From NCBI GenBank assembly GCA_942159475.1, contig OW804096.1, positions 129,074,941-129,138,940 on the forward strand: 64,000 nucleotides of DNA, read 5' to 3'. The notes beneath the pieces are model-generated. The model saw only the letters and a program-made list of their open reading frames with translations, had not been told where the DNA came from and ran no database searches. The DNA comes from Sthenelais limicola (lineage: Eukaryota; Annelida; Polychaeta; Phyllodocida; Sigalionidae). Position numbers and translations under genes: made by a program. Positions 37,601 to 49,300 of the stretch are shown here, one piece after another (position 1 is the stretch's first letter; each line of letters opens with the position of its first letter).

Positions 37601-37685
37601 CGGAAACGATAAAGCAGGATTCAGTGTGCTCCGGGGTTTTTCAGAGGGCCCATCGATCGCAAACGGGGTATATTCCATCATTTGA
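31688..37685 (+). CDS. Unrecognised gene, 3' part, four coding exons
   Basis: Exons 31688-32634, 34748-34841, 35221-35247 (microexon) and 36816-37685 join in frame to 645 codons plus TGA (37683-37685). The first begins after acceptor TGTCTTCCTAG in phase 0 with NGKAKKKLYCVQIKHPS, so upstream exons and the true start are missing; an internal ATG at 31748 is an alternative start. The product is basic, Ser/Lys/Asn-rich and mostly predicted disordered. The best ordered stretches are YRVYGDRELQNTLLALGEVE near the start and DKVAVMQRYLTDLQEAEITM in the last exon. There are no membrane segments, zinc sites or catalytic motifs. I do not recognise the family; a cytoskeletal or ciliary protein is a guess only. 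Exon frame and clean splice sites make it a real gene. Confidence 0.7.
32635..34747 (+). other. Intron of the unrecognised gene
   Basis: 2.1 kb, AT-rich, with an (AT)n run near 32990-33012. No exon-like segment found. Confidence 0.55.
35221..35247 (+). CDS. Probable 27-nt phase-0 microexon
   Basis: CTTGATGTTCCT... encodes L-D-V-P-I-N-Q-M-Q. It is preceded by GATTTTTCAG and followed by GTACAT. It lies between exons that end and begin in phase 0, so inclusion or skipping both keep frame. Splice sites are good, but a segment this short can arise by chance. Confidence 0.45.
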
Positions 37686-38045
37686 AGAGTGAACACTTGC
37701 AAGTAATATGAGATGTGCATGATATTACATTTGAAAACTAACTAAATTGTTTGCTCATGTGTGTCTGATATGCGATTAATAATAGAAATACCGTTTGCTA
37801 TATAAATGGACGCACCGACAAAGAAAAATAGGATATAATTAAGTTTGCTTGAAAATTCGCATGCATGCATATTATACTTACTGGATATGGAATGGAAAAC
37901 TTATTTTAAGGCCGAATCCAGTCTTCTGAATAACAGTATTAAGCACTTTATGCAAGTGACAAGAACTGGTTGGGGAATAACGTATATTATAGGGAACTCG
38001 TTCATTCAAAATGTTTTCAGTATTATATACACCGTTATGGACTAG

Positions 38046-39138
38046 GTAGGGGAGAGCGGGGTGAAATGGGACAGGGGAGAAATGGGACACCCTCTAATTA
38101 AGCTTGAATTAATTGCATCAGGATGAGCAAAAATCAATATTTATTGCCTCCATTGTCTCCAATTTAACATATGTAAATATGGTCTCACTGCTGTTAATAA
38201 CACAATTTCTAGAGGAATATTGGTGTTTTGTGTCACAAAAAGATCTTTTTTGCTTGACCGAACGATTTATATCACAGATTTTCTTCTCAAACCACAAACA
38301 TGCAATATAGTCAATATTACTATTTAAATTGTTGAGAAAGTCCCCATATCAGATTTTGACCGCAGGAAAATATTTAGAGCATGATATAAACTTTTGTCAT
38401 GAAAAAACCCTACTGGGGAGAAATGGGACAAAGCCATGGGGGAGAAATGGGACGGTCCTGGAGTGTCCCATTTCTCCCCGCACATACTGTTGTGTTTTCT
38501 CCCAAGACATATATATATGTATTTAAAGATAAGGAATATATGATAATTGTATCTGTAGTGGGTCTGCCCATCAAACATCCACAATGCCTACCACCACTAC
38601 ATTTTTCATTGATTACCTGACACTTTTTTTCTCTTTATGGTATATCATTTTGAAATTTCGCCCCAAAATGGGGAGAAATGGGACAGTCGAGGGAGAAATG
38701 GGACACAACCCGGGGTGGTAATTCCAGCAAAGCTGACTGGCTCATCAGTTATCCTGTATTTATTCTTAGAACCTTTCAATAGCCTTTGCAACTTCAAGAA
38801 ATCCATGGATTTCTTGAAGTTAAATGAGTTCCGTGGCATATGTACCATTTTTCCCTGACGCGTTCCATTTCTCCCCGACGTGTCCCATTTCTCCCCGGGT
38901 TGTGTCCCATTTCTCCCTCGACTGTCCCATTTCTCCCCATTTTGGGGCGAAATTTCAAAATGATATACCATAAAGAAAAAAAAGTGTCAGGTAATCAATG
39001 AAAAATGTACAATAAAGAGTGATCCTATATGTCCCTCAGGAAAGGTCATGCATTTAATTGCTTCTAATACTTTCCATTCAGGGAGTACAAACACTGTGCA
39101 TCACTCATAGTGTCCCATTTCACCCCGCTCTCCCCTAC
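38046..39138. mobile_element. Non-autonomous inverted-repeat DNA transposon (MITE-like)
   Basis: Starts GTAGGGGAGAGCGGGG (38046) and ends with its complement (39138). The 27-bp terminal inverted repeats (38046-38072, 39112-39138) are perfect by eye and flanked by TAG on both sides (38043-38045, 39139-39141), a 3-bp target duplication. Inside, 117-bp arms (38599-38715 and 38893-39009) are near-perfect complements. The 14-mer GGGAGAAATGGGAC and close variants recur about ten times in both orientations, as expected for subterminal transposase-binding sites. No transposase frame. The superfamily is unknown; a 3-bp duplication fits PIF/Harbinger, CACTA or Zator among others. Confidence 0.85.
38790..38821. 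repeat. Perfect 32-bp palindrome near the centre of the transposon
   Basis: AACTTCAAGAAATCCA is followed directly by its exact complement, with CCATGG at the centre. Confidence 0.9.
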
Positions 39139-39310
39139 TAGTATATTCGTGTGTACTTTAAGATCTTTTTTCAACGATAAGTGGTGACAATCAAGATATC
39201 GGACAAACAGAGAGCTTGGACTTGGGTTGCAGTCGTAGAATGGGAAATAAGTTTTAATGTGTCCTCAGTGTTCTCCCCATTGGAAGGACACTTATGCCAA
39301 CTAGAACTTT

Positions 39311-39433
39311 ACCATTACCTTTATTGACCGCCTAGGTGACACCCCATCTGTACCATTACCTTTATTGGCCGCCCAGGTGACAACCCATCTGTACCATTAC
39401 CTTTATTGACCGCCCAGGTGACAACCCATCTGT
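39311..39433. repeat. Three 41-bp tandem units
   Basis: 39311-39351, 39352-39392 and 39393-39433 share ACCATTACCTTTATTG and end in CCATCTGT, with few differences between units. Confidence 0.9.
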
Positions 39434-39553
39434 ATAAGAACCACATTTATTTTTACTTTTTTTTTTACTGTTGACGGATCAAAAAGCTTGCATAAACACT
39501 AACATATTTATTTACATTGTGTTCTTCTGAATGTGTAGACACATTCAAAATGG

Positions 39554-39588
39554 ATCTCTCTCTCTCTCTGGCTCTCTCTCTGTCTCTC
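39554..39588. repeat. (TC)n microsatellite
   Basis: Interrupted TCTC run. Confidence 0.8.
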
Positions 39589-40164
39589 ATAACAACGTTG
39601 GTATGTACATAATAACATGATCGAAGCGTTCATAGCTGCCTAAGAATGTATATATCCACATTATGAATAAAGGCCGAAGGTGACAAGTACACGGGAGTTA
39701 AGCTCATATACTTAAGATAAGAAATATGCAGACGTGTGTTCAAATCTGTGCATAGAAGTTTGAATGTTTTGAGGCCAATTTATTATTTCATAGAATCGGG
39801 AAAATGCATGTCTCAATTATTTGATATTTTGTGATTAATTAGACGAGAAGACAGATCACTACTACCATCTATGTTATACATTGGGTACTGACGCAAACGG
39901 AATTCATTCGTGATAGTACATAGATTACATCGGAATTACTATATCTATAATGATAATCAACTTTGATATAAACATAATTTGGTTCAGTCAGTATTTCATT
40001 TCAAAATGAATTAAGCTTCTTTACTAATATTCACTTCGTTTGATTTTAGTAAAACAATTCCAATAGCCTCTTAGCCATTCTGCACCGTGAGTCTTATAAT
40101 GTTTGCACATTTCCAAGTAGCGATTTCTTATCATATAAATCTATGATCCCTTTTCGTGTTTCAG

Positions 40165-40521
40165 ATGTGGTTTGACACTAGCGGCAGAGCCTATGTGAGT
40201 TTAGCAACGCGCTATGATCCAATATGCAAATAGATCTGAGGAACGTTATTACCTATGGACAATTTATAATCATGTGCAGATATGGGATCCTTACCTACTA
40301 CAGGACAAAAGGTGAATTTTCACCTCAAATTTTACTAGCATTTCTGATACCGATCGCGCCACTTCTATCAGGATAGATCCATTTTCGGATTATTTTACTT
40401 TTAGGTGCTTTTAGAATGTAGATGTAGCACACAACAAATCGAAATGATTATTCCTGCCAATGGCATCGAAGTCTGTTCAGAACATTTCTTCTACAAGATG
40501 GGCTCCGTGGAGGTATTTTGA
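40165..40521 (+). CDS. Last two exons of an unrecognised gene
   Basis: Exon 40165-40194 (30 nt, MWFDTSGRAY) lies between acceptor GTGTTTCAG and donor GTGAGT. Exon 40405-40521 follows acceptor TTACTTTTAG, is in phase 0, reads VLLECRCSTQQIEMIIPANG then IEVCSEHFFYKMGSVEVF, and stops at TGA 40519-40521. AATAAA sits 26 nt after the stop (40548-40553). The joined 48 residues look like a folded-domain C-terminus with hydrophobic/polar alternation. Upstream exons were not found: the region to 39.1 kb has no good candidate. It might be an alternative 3' end of the gene ending at 37685, because phase 0 matches. Family not recognised. Confidence 0.5.
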
Positions 40522-40547
40522 GCATCATAATGAATATTTACCGAATG

Positions 40548-40553
40548 AATAAA
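40548..40553 (+). terminator. Poly(A) signal AATAAA of the 40-kb gene
   Basis: Canonical hexamer 26 nt downstream of the TGA of the preceding terminal exon. Confidence 0.5.
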
Positions 40554-43390
40554 ATAGTAAGAAAATAAATAATTCTTTGTTTTACTCAGTAATTATTAAT
40601 AAAGTCTAATATCCATTTGACAATACAGCTTTTTATTTCATTGATGCAACAATTCACTGGGGAAATAATTACCTTGTGAGTAAGGAATGACGAGCCGTTT
40701 CATTCTTTAGTAGCACCTTAGTAAGAAAACCTAATACATATCGGACCAATAGCATTTCTCTGACTACACAAAATAACTCATGCATCTTTGCAGACAATCG
40801 ATTTTTTAAATAGTTTGTTTTCTTCTGATTCTGGGATCGAATACAATATAATTTCCTTTATGATCATTAAAAATATATTTAGTGAATTCTGCGAGTGATC
40901 CTGTTGATAACTGTACTTTTGTTCAAGAGTGCTCTTTCATGCTTTTTACTTTAAGACACGGACATTATATTTATTCGACAATGTTGAACAATAGTTTCCA
41001 GTGACACACACACATATACATATGGAAGGCAAATAGGAATGGTTATGAAAGCGTAGCATTAAAACACACAACTTCCTCGTGCCTGAAAAAATAGGCCATA
41101 CATACACACTGTAAGCATTCAACATTGCGCAACAAAACCAACATCACACTTTTAGATGGAAAAGAAGTTATTGTCGTACAAAGCAGTCCAGCATCCCACA
41201 CTAAAATAACATTTGCCACAATTGATCCTGGTTTTATACGGCGGTACACATACACACGTAAGCACAACACAGGCCAGATTTCCCATGCCTAGACGAAGCT
41301 CTACTCTATTAGCATGGCGAAATGCTTTTAAACCACACCAGAGTATTAAACACAAATTACTGGCATGCTTAGTAGTAGCCCACCGACACCACTCAGACCG
41401 AAGCAACACTCGGAAAATCATACTCATTAAAATAAAGGATTCGTGGAGTGCAAGTGCATTTAATACAGAAGAATCCTATCGAAACTTAGGAAACCCATGA
41501 TCCCAGTTTCTTCTGTGTTATGCTTATGACTTATTATAAGATTTGTCTGTTTTGAATGAAAAGATCGCCTTGGAACTTAATATTCGTGTGGTCTAGGATA
41601 GTAGTGGGAATAGGATTAGTACTGCACTCCTGAAACCCGTTAGATCTTCTCTTCTAAACAGTGCACGCTGATAATGAAACTAACATTTAGCAATGATTAA
41701 TCCTGAAACAGTTCCTAATATAACCCTTATATCACTTATGTCAAAAGAGGATTATTATATATTCGAGAAGTGGAATATCTTGCATTTTAATAAGTTTTAA
41801 CATCGGTGCTAAGCTAATGTTCTACTACAAAGCAAAGCATTTATAAAGATTCAATTCACAAAGAACCTTATAAGTACATTTTCTAGGTCTCCCAGATGAC
41901 ATAAATCAGCTTCCACAAGACTAAGGAGGCCATAACTTTGGTTCGCATTGGCAAGGGTTAAACATGAAAATATTACCGTTTTCATCCCCACAGCTTGATA
42001 TGGGTAACTATTAAATTATTCATGTAGGACTATGTAAATATGTAATATGTTCTATGACTTCCTCCATCTTATGCCACCACAATGCTTCACAATATATGAT
42101 ATATGTTGAACCTTGTATAAGTTACTAGAATTTATTGACCTCTTAGTACATTGGAATAAACATCTGAATAAAAAGATTTAAAAATTACATATATTTGAAC
42201 AACGTATATATAAATATGAATAACGCATGTAGGACTGATTACAGTTACGTAATACGTGGGTAGTATATTTGTTGTAAATAATAAATTATTCATATAAGTA
42301 CATTCACCTTATCATAAATCACTAGTGGTAGCCAGAAATCATATAAACAAAAGCTAAAATGATTTTTTAGAATGCGAATCAGAATTAATACCGTGAATCA
42401 AATAAGGACTATTTCCACAACCATTGGACTTAATGAAAACAACCGTGTAAACAATAATTAATCCACCGCATGAAAGCGTACAAAATAAATGCATTGGTGA
42501 TTCATCTTTGATGTGGCAATTCTTAACGATAGCATTTTGGTAAAGAAAAAATACTGCTAACAACGTAACAATGTACTTGAAATATTGAGTTCATCAAAAA
42601 ACAATATCAACGTACAAAAGATTAAAACAGGATGAACAAAATAAACGACATTAAATGCGAATATTTGGACGCCTTCCAATTCACCAGGATAAATATCAGT
42701 TATCAGAGGATTGTTTTATGAAGGGTTCAATGAAAATTTTGAATGACATCTAAAGGAAAGTCCCAAATACACTTAGCTTTAAAGGATGATTTTGCTGAGT
42801 GGTAGTTGACTTAAACTAGGATAGTAGTGGGAATAGAGTGACTTAAACAGAAGAAAAAAACTATTCAAAAAACAGCCTTTCGAATGTATATCTACATAAA
42901 AATGACCATTGCTGTAGAAAACATCGCGAGTAATTAGGACATCTATTTTACATGTAAACGAAGCATATTATGAGAGAGGTAACCTTCAAATACAATACTA
43001 TTAGTTTTGATTCACGGGAAAATGCTAGCTCTTCTCTCAGGAATAAAACAGAAAAATATCCAGGCGCTCTAAGCAGATAACACATTAAAATTTGTTGAGT
43101 AAGTAAGATATTAAAGCACCTGGAAATACTACAATATTATCTTTAAAAGCACAATGTGTAATGTGGCAACGCCTGGTATAGGCATCTTCAAAATATTTGA
43201 AGAGATTCTTATATTTGGTATTCCAAGGTGTTGTATAGTCACACAAAAGTGTTCTCTGATATAAATAACAAAATATTATTATGCATGATGTCGACTAGGT
43301 GATTAGTATTATACCCATAGGTGTGTACACCTTGTATCAGATAATTGTGCGTACACAATACACTTTTTCTTACCAGCAACGAGCATACAT
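40554..43390. other. Intergenic, converging genes, nothing recognised
   Basis: AT-rich. It probably includes the 3' UTR of the minus-strand NSP gene at its right end. A 20-mer (TAGGATAGTAGTGGGAATAG) occurs near 41596 and again near 42818. No exon supported. Confidence 0.45.
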
Positions 43391-46300
43391 TTACAGTGAC
43401 GTTTCATTATCGAGGGAGCTTTGAGTTGGCTCTACCCTTTCAGAAAGGACAGAGAGAACCTGTGCAAATTTACTGTGCCTCTGCTGACGAACTGTCGACG
43501 CACCCCGGGCACCCCACATTATCTTCAGGTGGAGTTCAGTTCGGAAGAGGTCTTCCAGATCACGGTTGGGCAAAAAGTCTCTCAGAGCATTTTCGCTGGT
43601 GACCCGGTAGAGTCCACACTGCTCGGTGATGACTCGCGCCGTATCGAGATGTGTGATGAGAACCTCGAGGCCGTAGTCGGCCTTGGACTCCTCCCACAGC
43701 TCCAGCATGCCCGTACTGGCTGCGTCTCGTTCCAGCATCTCCACCAGGGGGAGCACGTGCGGGATGGTGACGTTCTGGAGGGGCAGCATGCTTCCGCCCT
43801 CGTCCAACGTCCGCATGCTGGGCAGGAGCTTGGCGTCGAATATGAAGGCGCTGTTTGCGTGGTTCTGGCGCAGTGTTATCCACGTGTTCTTCAGTCGGCT
43901 AACCTATTTGTACAAGACAATAATACAACCAAGGTTGAGAGTTGGGTCCACATAATGGAACGAGCAAATATATATATAGTGCTTCAGAAAAATCAAGGAG
44001 TAATTAATCTACGCATGAAGAGGTGGTTCGGGGGAACAAAGCTCTGGCCACATACACAGAGATTAAAAGTTCAAATCCACATCTATCCAAAGAAGTCAAT
44101 AACCTCTCCCGATCTGCACTCCTTACGAGCCTCCTCAGCACACTACGTAAGCACCCACAGATATGATAATCATGACCCTGATTACTAGATAACAATTTGG
44201 ATTGTATTGGAAAAGAATTTTATTAAATTATATTTCGGGTAAACTATTTGACAATTTTAAAGGTAAAATGGTATCTTGACATCTAAGATCTATCATACAC
44301 TGTAGAGTGAGGAGAGACTTGTTAGTACTTGATAAAACCTCATAATAATTGATTTAACGTAGGACAGAGCACGTCACGTCAGGGACCCTTGACATGTGAA
44401 CTAAACATAATTTTACACATCTCTCACTGTTAAAAAAATAGGGATTAACTATGAACAGACTGCGATTTGCCTAAACCACTAATTGGCTAAGGTGGCCGAA
44501 AACCTGATTTAATGATAAGGTGCGAAACCCAAATCTAATTAATTTGGGAAACCTACTAGTTTACCACAAACCAGCACGGGGTGCTTGCGGAACGCACTGC
44601 CAACTGGGCACAATACGAACCAGGAGCTAAGTGAATCCTGAATGGGAACTGGGACAATGGCTACCTGTAGTTAGCACACACTACTTAAGTGCTACGTTCC
44701 GCGGCGCGTACATCGCCATAACGCTTAATTAGCATTGTGCCGATCACAGCATATGGGGACCGCTGAGCTGGATAATCTGTGTAATAACACTTACATTTAC
44801 GTACATGTGATTCACTCGCTGCATGACTAGAAAGCTGATTTATGGAGCGTACAAATGGCAGAGTAGCGCATACCTAACTGAACGTTAACTTCCCTGTTAA
44901 AACTAATTAAATTAGAGATAATTACTTAAATAAGCCATATAAGTCCTGGCCTTTATCTGTACCCTTAAAACAAACAAATGTTTGGGAAGTATTGTAGAAT
45001 AGTTTAAAAAAACAACAACCCTGCGTAAATTATCAAATAATTAAATGAATAGTATGTATACAATTATGATGCCCTCCTACCTGGGGTGAACGGAGTCCAG
45101 ACATAACAGCGGAAAAGCCATACAAGTTTCCTAATGTGGTCTTGAGTTCCATCGCCACCTGAATCCATTGATTCAACATCCGAGCCCTCTCCGGATACTT
45201 AATACAGGTCACTATTGTGAGGGTTACGAAGAGCCTCAGACTGTGGTGCCTGTAATCAAAACATTTTTGAGTACAGGTTATGTATTCTTCTATTATATTT
45301 GCCCTGCCATCTTGATCAAATGCTGAACGAAAATAAAACACATTCTACAAGATTAAGTTACACAGCGTGAAGGTAAGCTTACATAATTTTCCCGGATGTC
45401 TCGGGGGTAGAGAAAATACTTACAGAAGAGGTAATGGCCCTAAGGTGTATCAATCGTAATGGAACTACATAGAGAGCGTAGGAGAAATATAGTGGCACAG
45501 AAGGAGAATACAAGTCCTACAATAAAAATGAATTTTAAAAAATACCTTTCAATCAGATCTTGTCTCAATCGGTGCCCCTGGGGAAGGGTGAGGAGTTCTA
45601 GTCCAGAGAATACACCCACACCAAGGTCATGCTGACCAGTCACCTTGAGGATTTCTAGGTCCACATAGGTGAGGTGTTGTGCCAACAATTTGGGATTACT
45701 CTCATGAATTAGATTCTTAATAGCGGCAATACTGCCACTATCCAGTGGCTTGTTATCTTTTGGGATCAGACCTGAAGAAAAAACATCATAGTCAAAGCAA
45801 GATTCCTCATCAAGATTCGGTGATGTGATCACTCGCACTTGAGCTTGCAATCGGTCTCCACTCATCTGCCTTTCCAATGAAAGGGACAGTGGACTGCCTC
45901 TGGGACTAGCTTTTGCCGGGGACATAAGTTTCTTGGGTACATCATACAAGTAGGCACCGCCTTGTCCACCGTCATGGGGAGGAATGTACGGTGCGTTAGA
46001 TCTAGGTACATCATAATCAGAGTAACTAACGTCTTCCCCTGAGCTCTGTTCACCACCAGAGTGGCTGGCATGTGGGCTTCCATTTTCTCCACTTTCCTCA
46101 AAGGAGTCATTGGGATTCCTTTGTGCCGAGGTCCAGGATTTCACCTGGGCGTAGTCTGTATAGTCTTTGCCATCATCCTGATAAAGAGCCTTGTTTCTGA
46201 TAGGGATAAGAGGCCTGCAGGTCTTTTTCAGGACAGGTTTAGGAGGTGCTTGTCTGTGGCTGCCTTTGTTCTGACGATCAGATGCGGCCATGCTCCGCCT

Positions 46301-49300
46301 GGCCTCGACCCCTGCCTCTGAAGCTGGACCTCCAGGCCCATCTGTTTCAATATTAACCATCATCATTGGAGGCAAACTGCCCCGCCTCTCAAGCCCTCCT
46401 CCATCCTGATTAATGTCCATAGCCAATAACGGTTGACTCCCCGATCGATTATGTTTGCGGAATGTGGGTGGGCTGTGGGTGGGAGTATTTAGTGGACTCA
46501 TCCGCGGACTCACCACTGGACTGTGGCCAGCCGACTTAGAACCGGACAGACTCTGGACCATCCTCAGCCCATACGGAGAGCCATGTCCATAACTTAGTTT
46601 GGGGTCCATAGCTTGGGTCCTGTTGATGGGATACAACATCATTGCCCCTGACATCTCCGAAACTTGTTTCTTGTTGGCTATGTAAAACTGCACTAGCTCA
46701 GCCACTCTGTCGAACATGTTTTCTTCAAACTGGTAGCAGACCTTTGGGTTGCCTCCCGAATCTTCACCGGAGATCTGTCGATTGACAACAAAATGCAGAG
46801 GAGCCCCACCCCATCGGACAGTGAGTACATAATCATTAGGCTGACTGACTGAATCGCGCACGAGGAAGTCGCCATCTTTGCAGACCAACACCTCGGCTTT
46901 TTGTCTTGGTATGTTGCCATGGTACCAGAGGTAATTTTTCAGGTCGTGTGCATTGTCACTCGCAGCCATAACGAAGGATGGTGACTGAGGGCTGAGAGGG
47001 GTTGTGTGAAGAGGTTGGTAGGGTGGCACTTGTAGAGACGCATAGTCGGGATGATTGGCAAATGAAGGTGGTGATGCACTGAAAGATAATCATAATTTAT
47101 TGATCTAAGGTCCTATAGAGCAGGAACACGTTACAAGGCTAACACAACTCTACGTTATCTTTTGTACATATTCATTGACAAAGAATTTTAAATTGGAGAA
47201 ATTCCCAAGTTAAATGAGTCAGGGGTTATATGATACAATGAATCGAATGCTCCTTCACACCGAATCAAAATCGACATTCTACGAAGATCAAAATCAATTA
47301 TGATTTCAAAACCAAACTATTGGTCGGGAAACATTAATAATACTATGTTGTCAGAGTTCGATATGGGAAATTAAGTGTTGGTGTTACGTATCTCAGTGAA
47401 TATAAATGTGCCCTTTTGTGAATGTACCCTTATGCAAACTGGTACATGAAAGTCTTCGTACTAAATGAGTATTTTCACACGAGAAATGCCAATCAAGGCA
47501 AACAGTTGATCTTCAATCAATGTTAAATGGAGTCAGGAATAACACATAGAGCTATAGTCACAAAGGTCTAAGAGGCGTAACGATCACAAGCGTGGGCCTG
47601 GGGCAATAAGTAGCGCTTGCACTCAGAAAAACATATCAGAAATGACATCAGATTCATGGGCGACTTGGATTACGAGACGTGCCAGCCAGAAACTCTGGAC
47701 GTAACAGTAACCTGCCAGATTGTATTGGCATGTGAACATTTTTCTCCTGACCCAGAACCAACTCCTCGGAAAGGTCTTTGATCTCTATTGATTTAATCTT
47801 TGCAAGGCTATAGACTATAAAAACATCATGTTTGTACCTGTTTGAATGTATCGGGGACACTCCAGGTGGGGTTTTCGTCCGAACGACACCTGAAATAAGC
47901 AAAGTTGTTTTGAACTCAAATGTCAACTATTATAAATAAAATATTATTATAAAATGTCTTCCGTTATTAACTATAAAAAATGTCACATTACCCCATACAT
48001 CGGTAGATTGTCTCCGGTGTATATGTAACTTCATGGAATAGTATTTAAAGTTATTGATGGAACTATAACTCATTCAAATTGTATTGATTCAAATTTTATC
48101 TTTTTAAAGAAATTTCACTCAAATCCTCAAAGAAATAATTCTTGACCTTTATCCCAACAGTAATAACAAGTCTGGCATTCATCGCATAGTAGACTTTGTT
48201 TTTGTTAATGGTATGCCCCATGCATCCCACAATTATACTTCTTTTCTTTTTTTTCTCGACAAAAACATTTTTCATCAAATGAATCAGAGAAGAATTTCAA
48301 TTTCAATCGGTTATAGAGAACATTCAACATAGCATGCATTTCCATTTCATTGGATTTTTTCTTCACTGCAAATATCGGCCACATCCGCTGTTTCTACCAG
48401 CCACCCCTTTCTTAGAATTGCAGACTATACAAAGAGACATTATTTCCCTTTTATTAACCTATATAACTTGGGGGGGGGGGGGGGGGGGGTCAGAAGAAAA
48501 GAAAAATGAAAGGCAGTCAGCTCTTAAACGTCATAAAAAAATACTTTTGTGTATTTCAGGGGGAATGTTGCCCAATTATTAGAATCGCTAGTAATACGTG
48601 AGAATTACAATGTAAGAAACCGGATTTAGCCTTTTTTCCTTTCCTTGCCAAGTGTCATGGTCTTCCGGAGGAACTAGACACTAGCCTCGGAAATCATTGT
48701 TTTCTCTCCTCTACGACAACCTACTTCCGACAGGTTCTCATTCGGACAAGATGACAGAGCAATCAAAAGATGCGGCAAACTATCAGCTTACAAACAAACG
48801 TTGGTCGATAGATTCTGTTCATTAAAATTTCTCGTGGAAACCACAAGTTAATATTCAGAGGTATTTTGTTTACACCCCTTATAGACAACATATGCTATAT
48901 AGAATTATTCATTTCAAGTTGTGTGAAGGAATCTTGAAAGGGATCGAAACTAATTGCAAAAATAAATTTAAACACAAGTATTTCTCATTTTATACAAGCG
49001 CAAATAATGCCAATACTTCAACCTACGTGCTTGGTGTGATTCAACCTATACACGTTGCTTCGCACCCCAAACTTCGTTAGAAAGCCAGAAGTGAATAAAT
49101 AGGGCCAGAAGTGTATCCTACTTAGATAAGGAATGGTGATAAGAGACTAATTACCTGCTCCTGCCCCGCCCCCACCCTTCCGCTGCATCTTCTCCCTCAG
49201 CATGACGAGACTGGTGACAATGCGGGCCCTGTGTGCACTGTTCTTAATTCCAAGGTCCCTGATATCCGCTTCACTGAACGTCAGAAGTTCCTATAGTAAA

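Noticed and set aside
38637..38971. Facing frames on both strands that begin with the same peptide
   Set aside because: They arise from the inverted repeat of the transposon and are not genes.
43421..44188. 255-codon + strand frame
   Set aside because: Overlaps the last exon of the minus-strand NSP-family gene, whose sequence is clearly conserved; the + frame shows no protein features.
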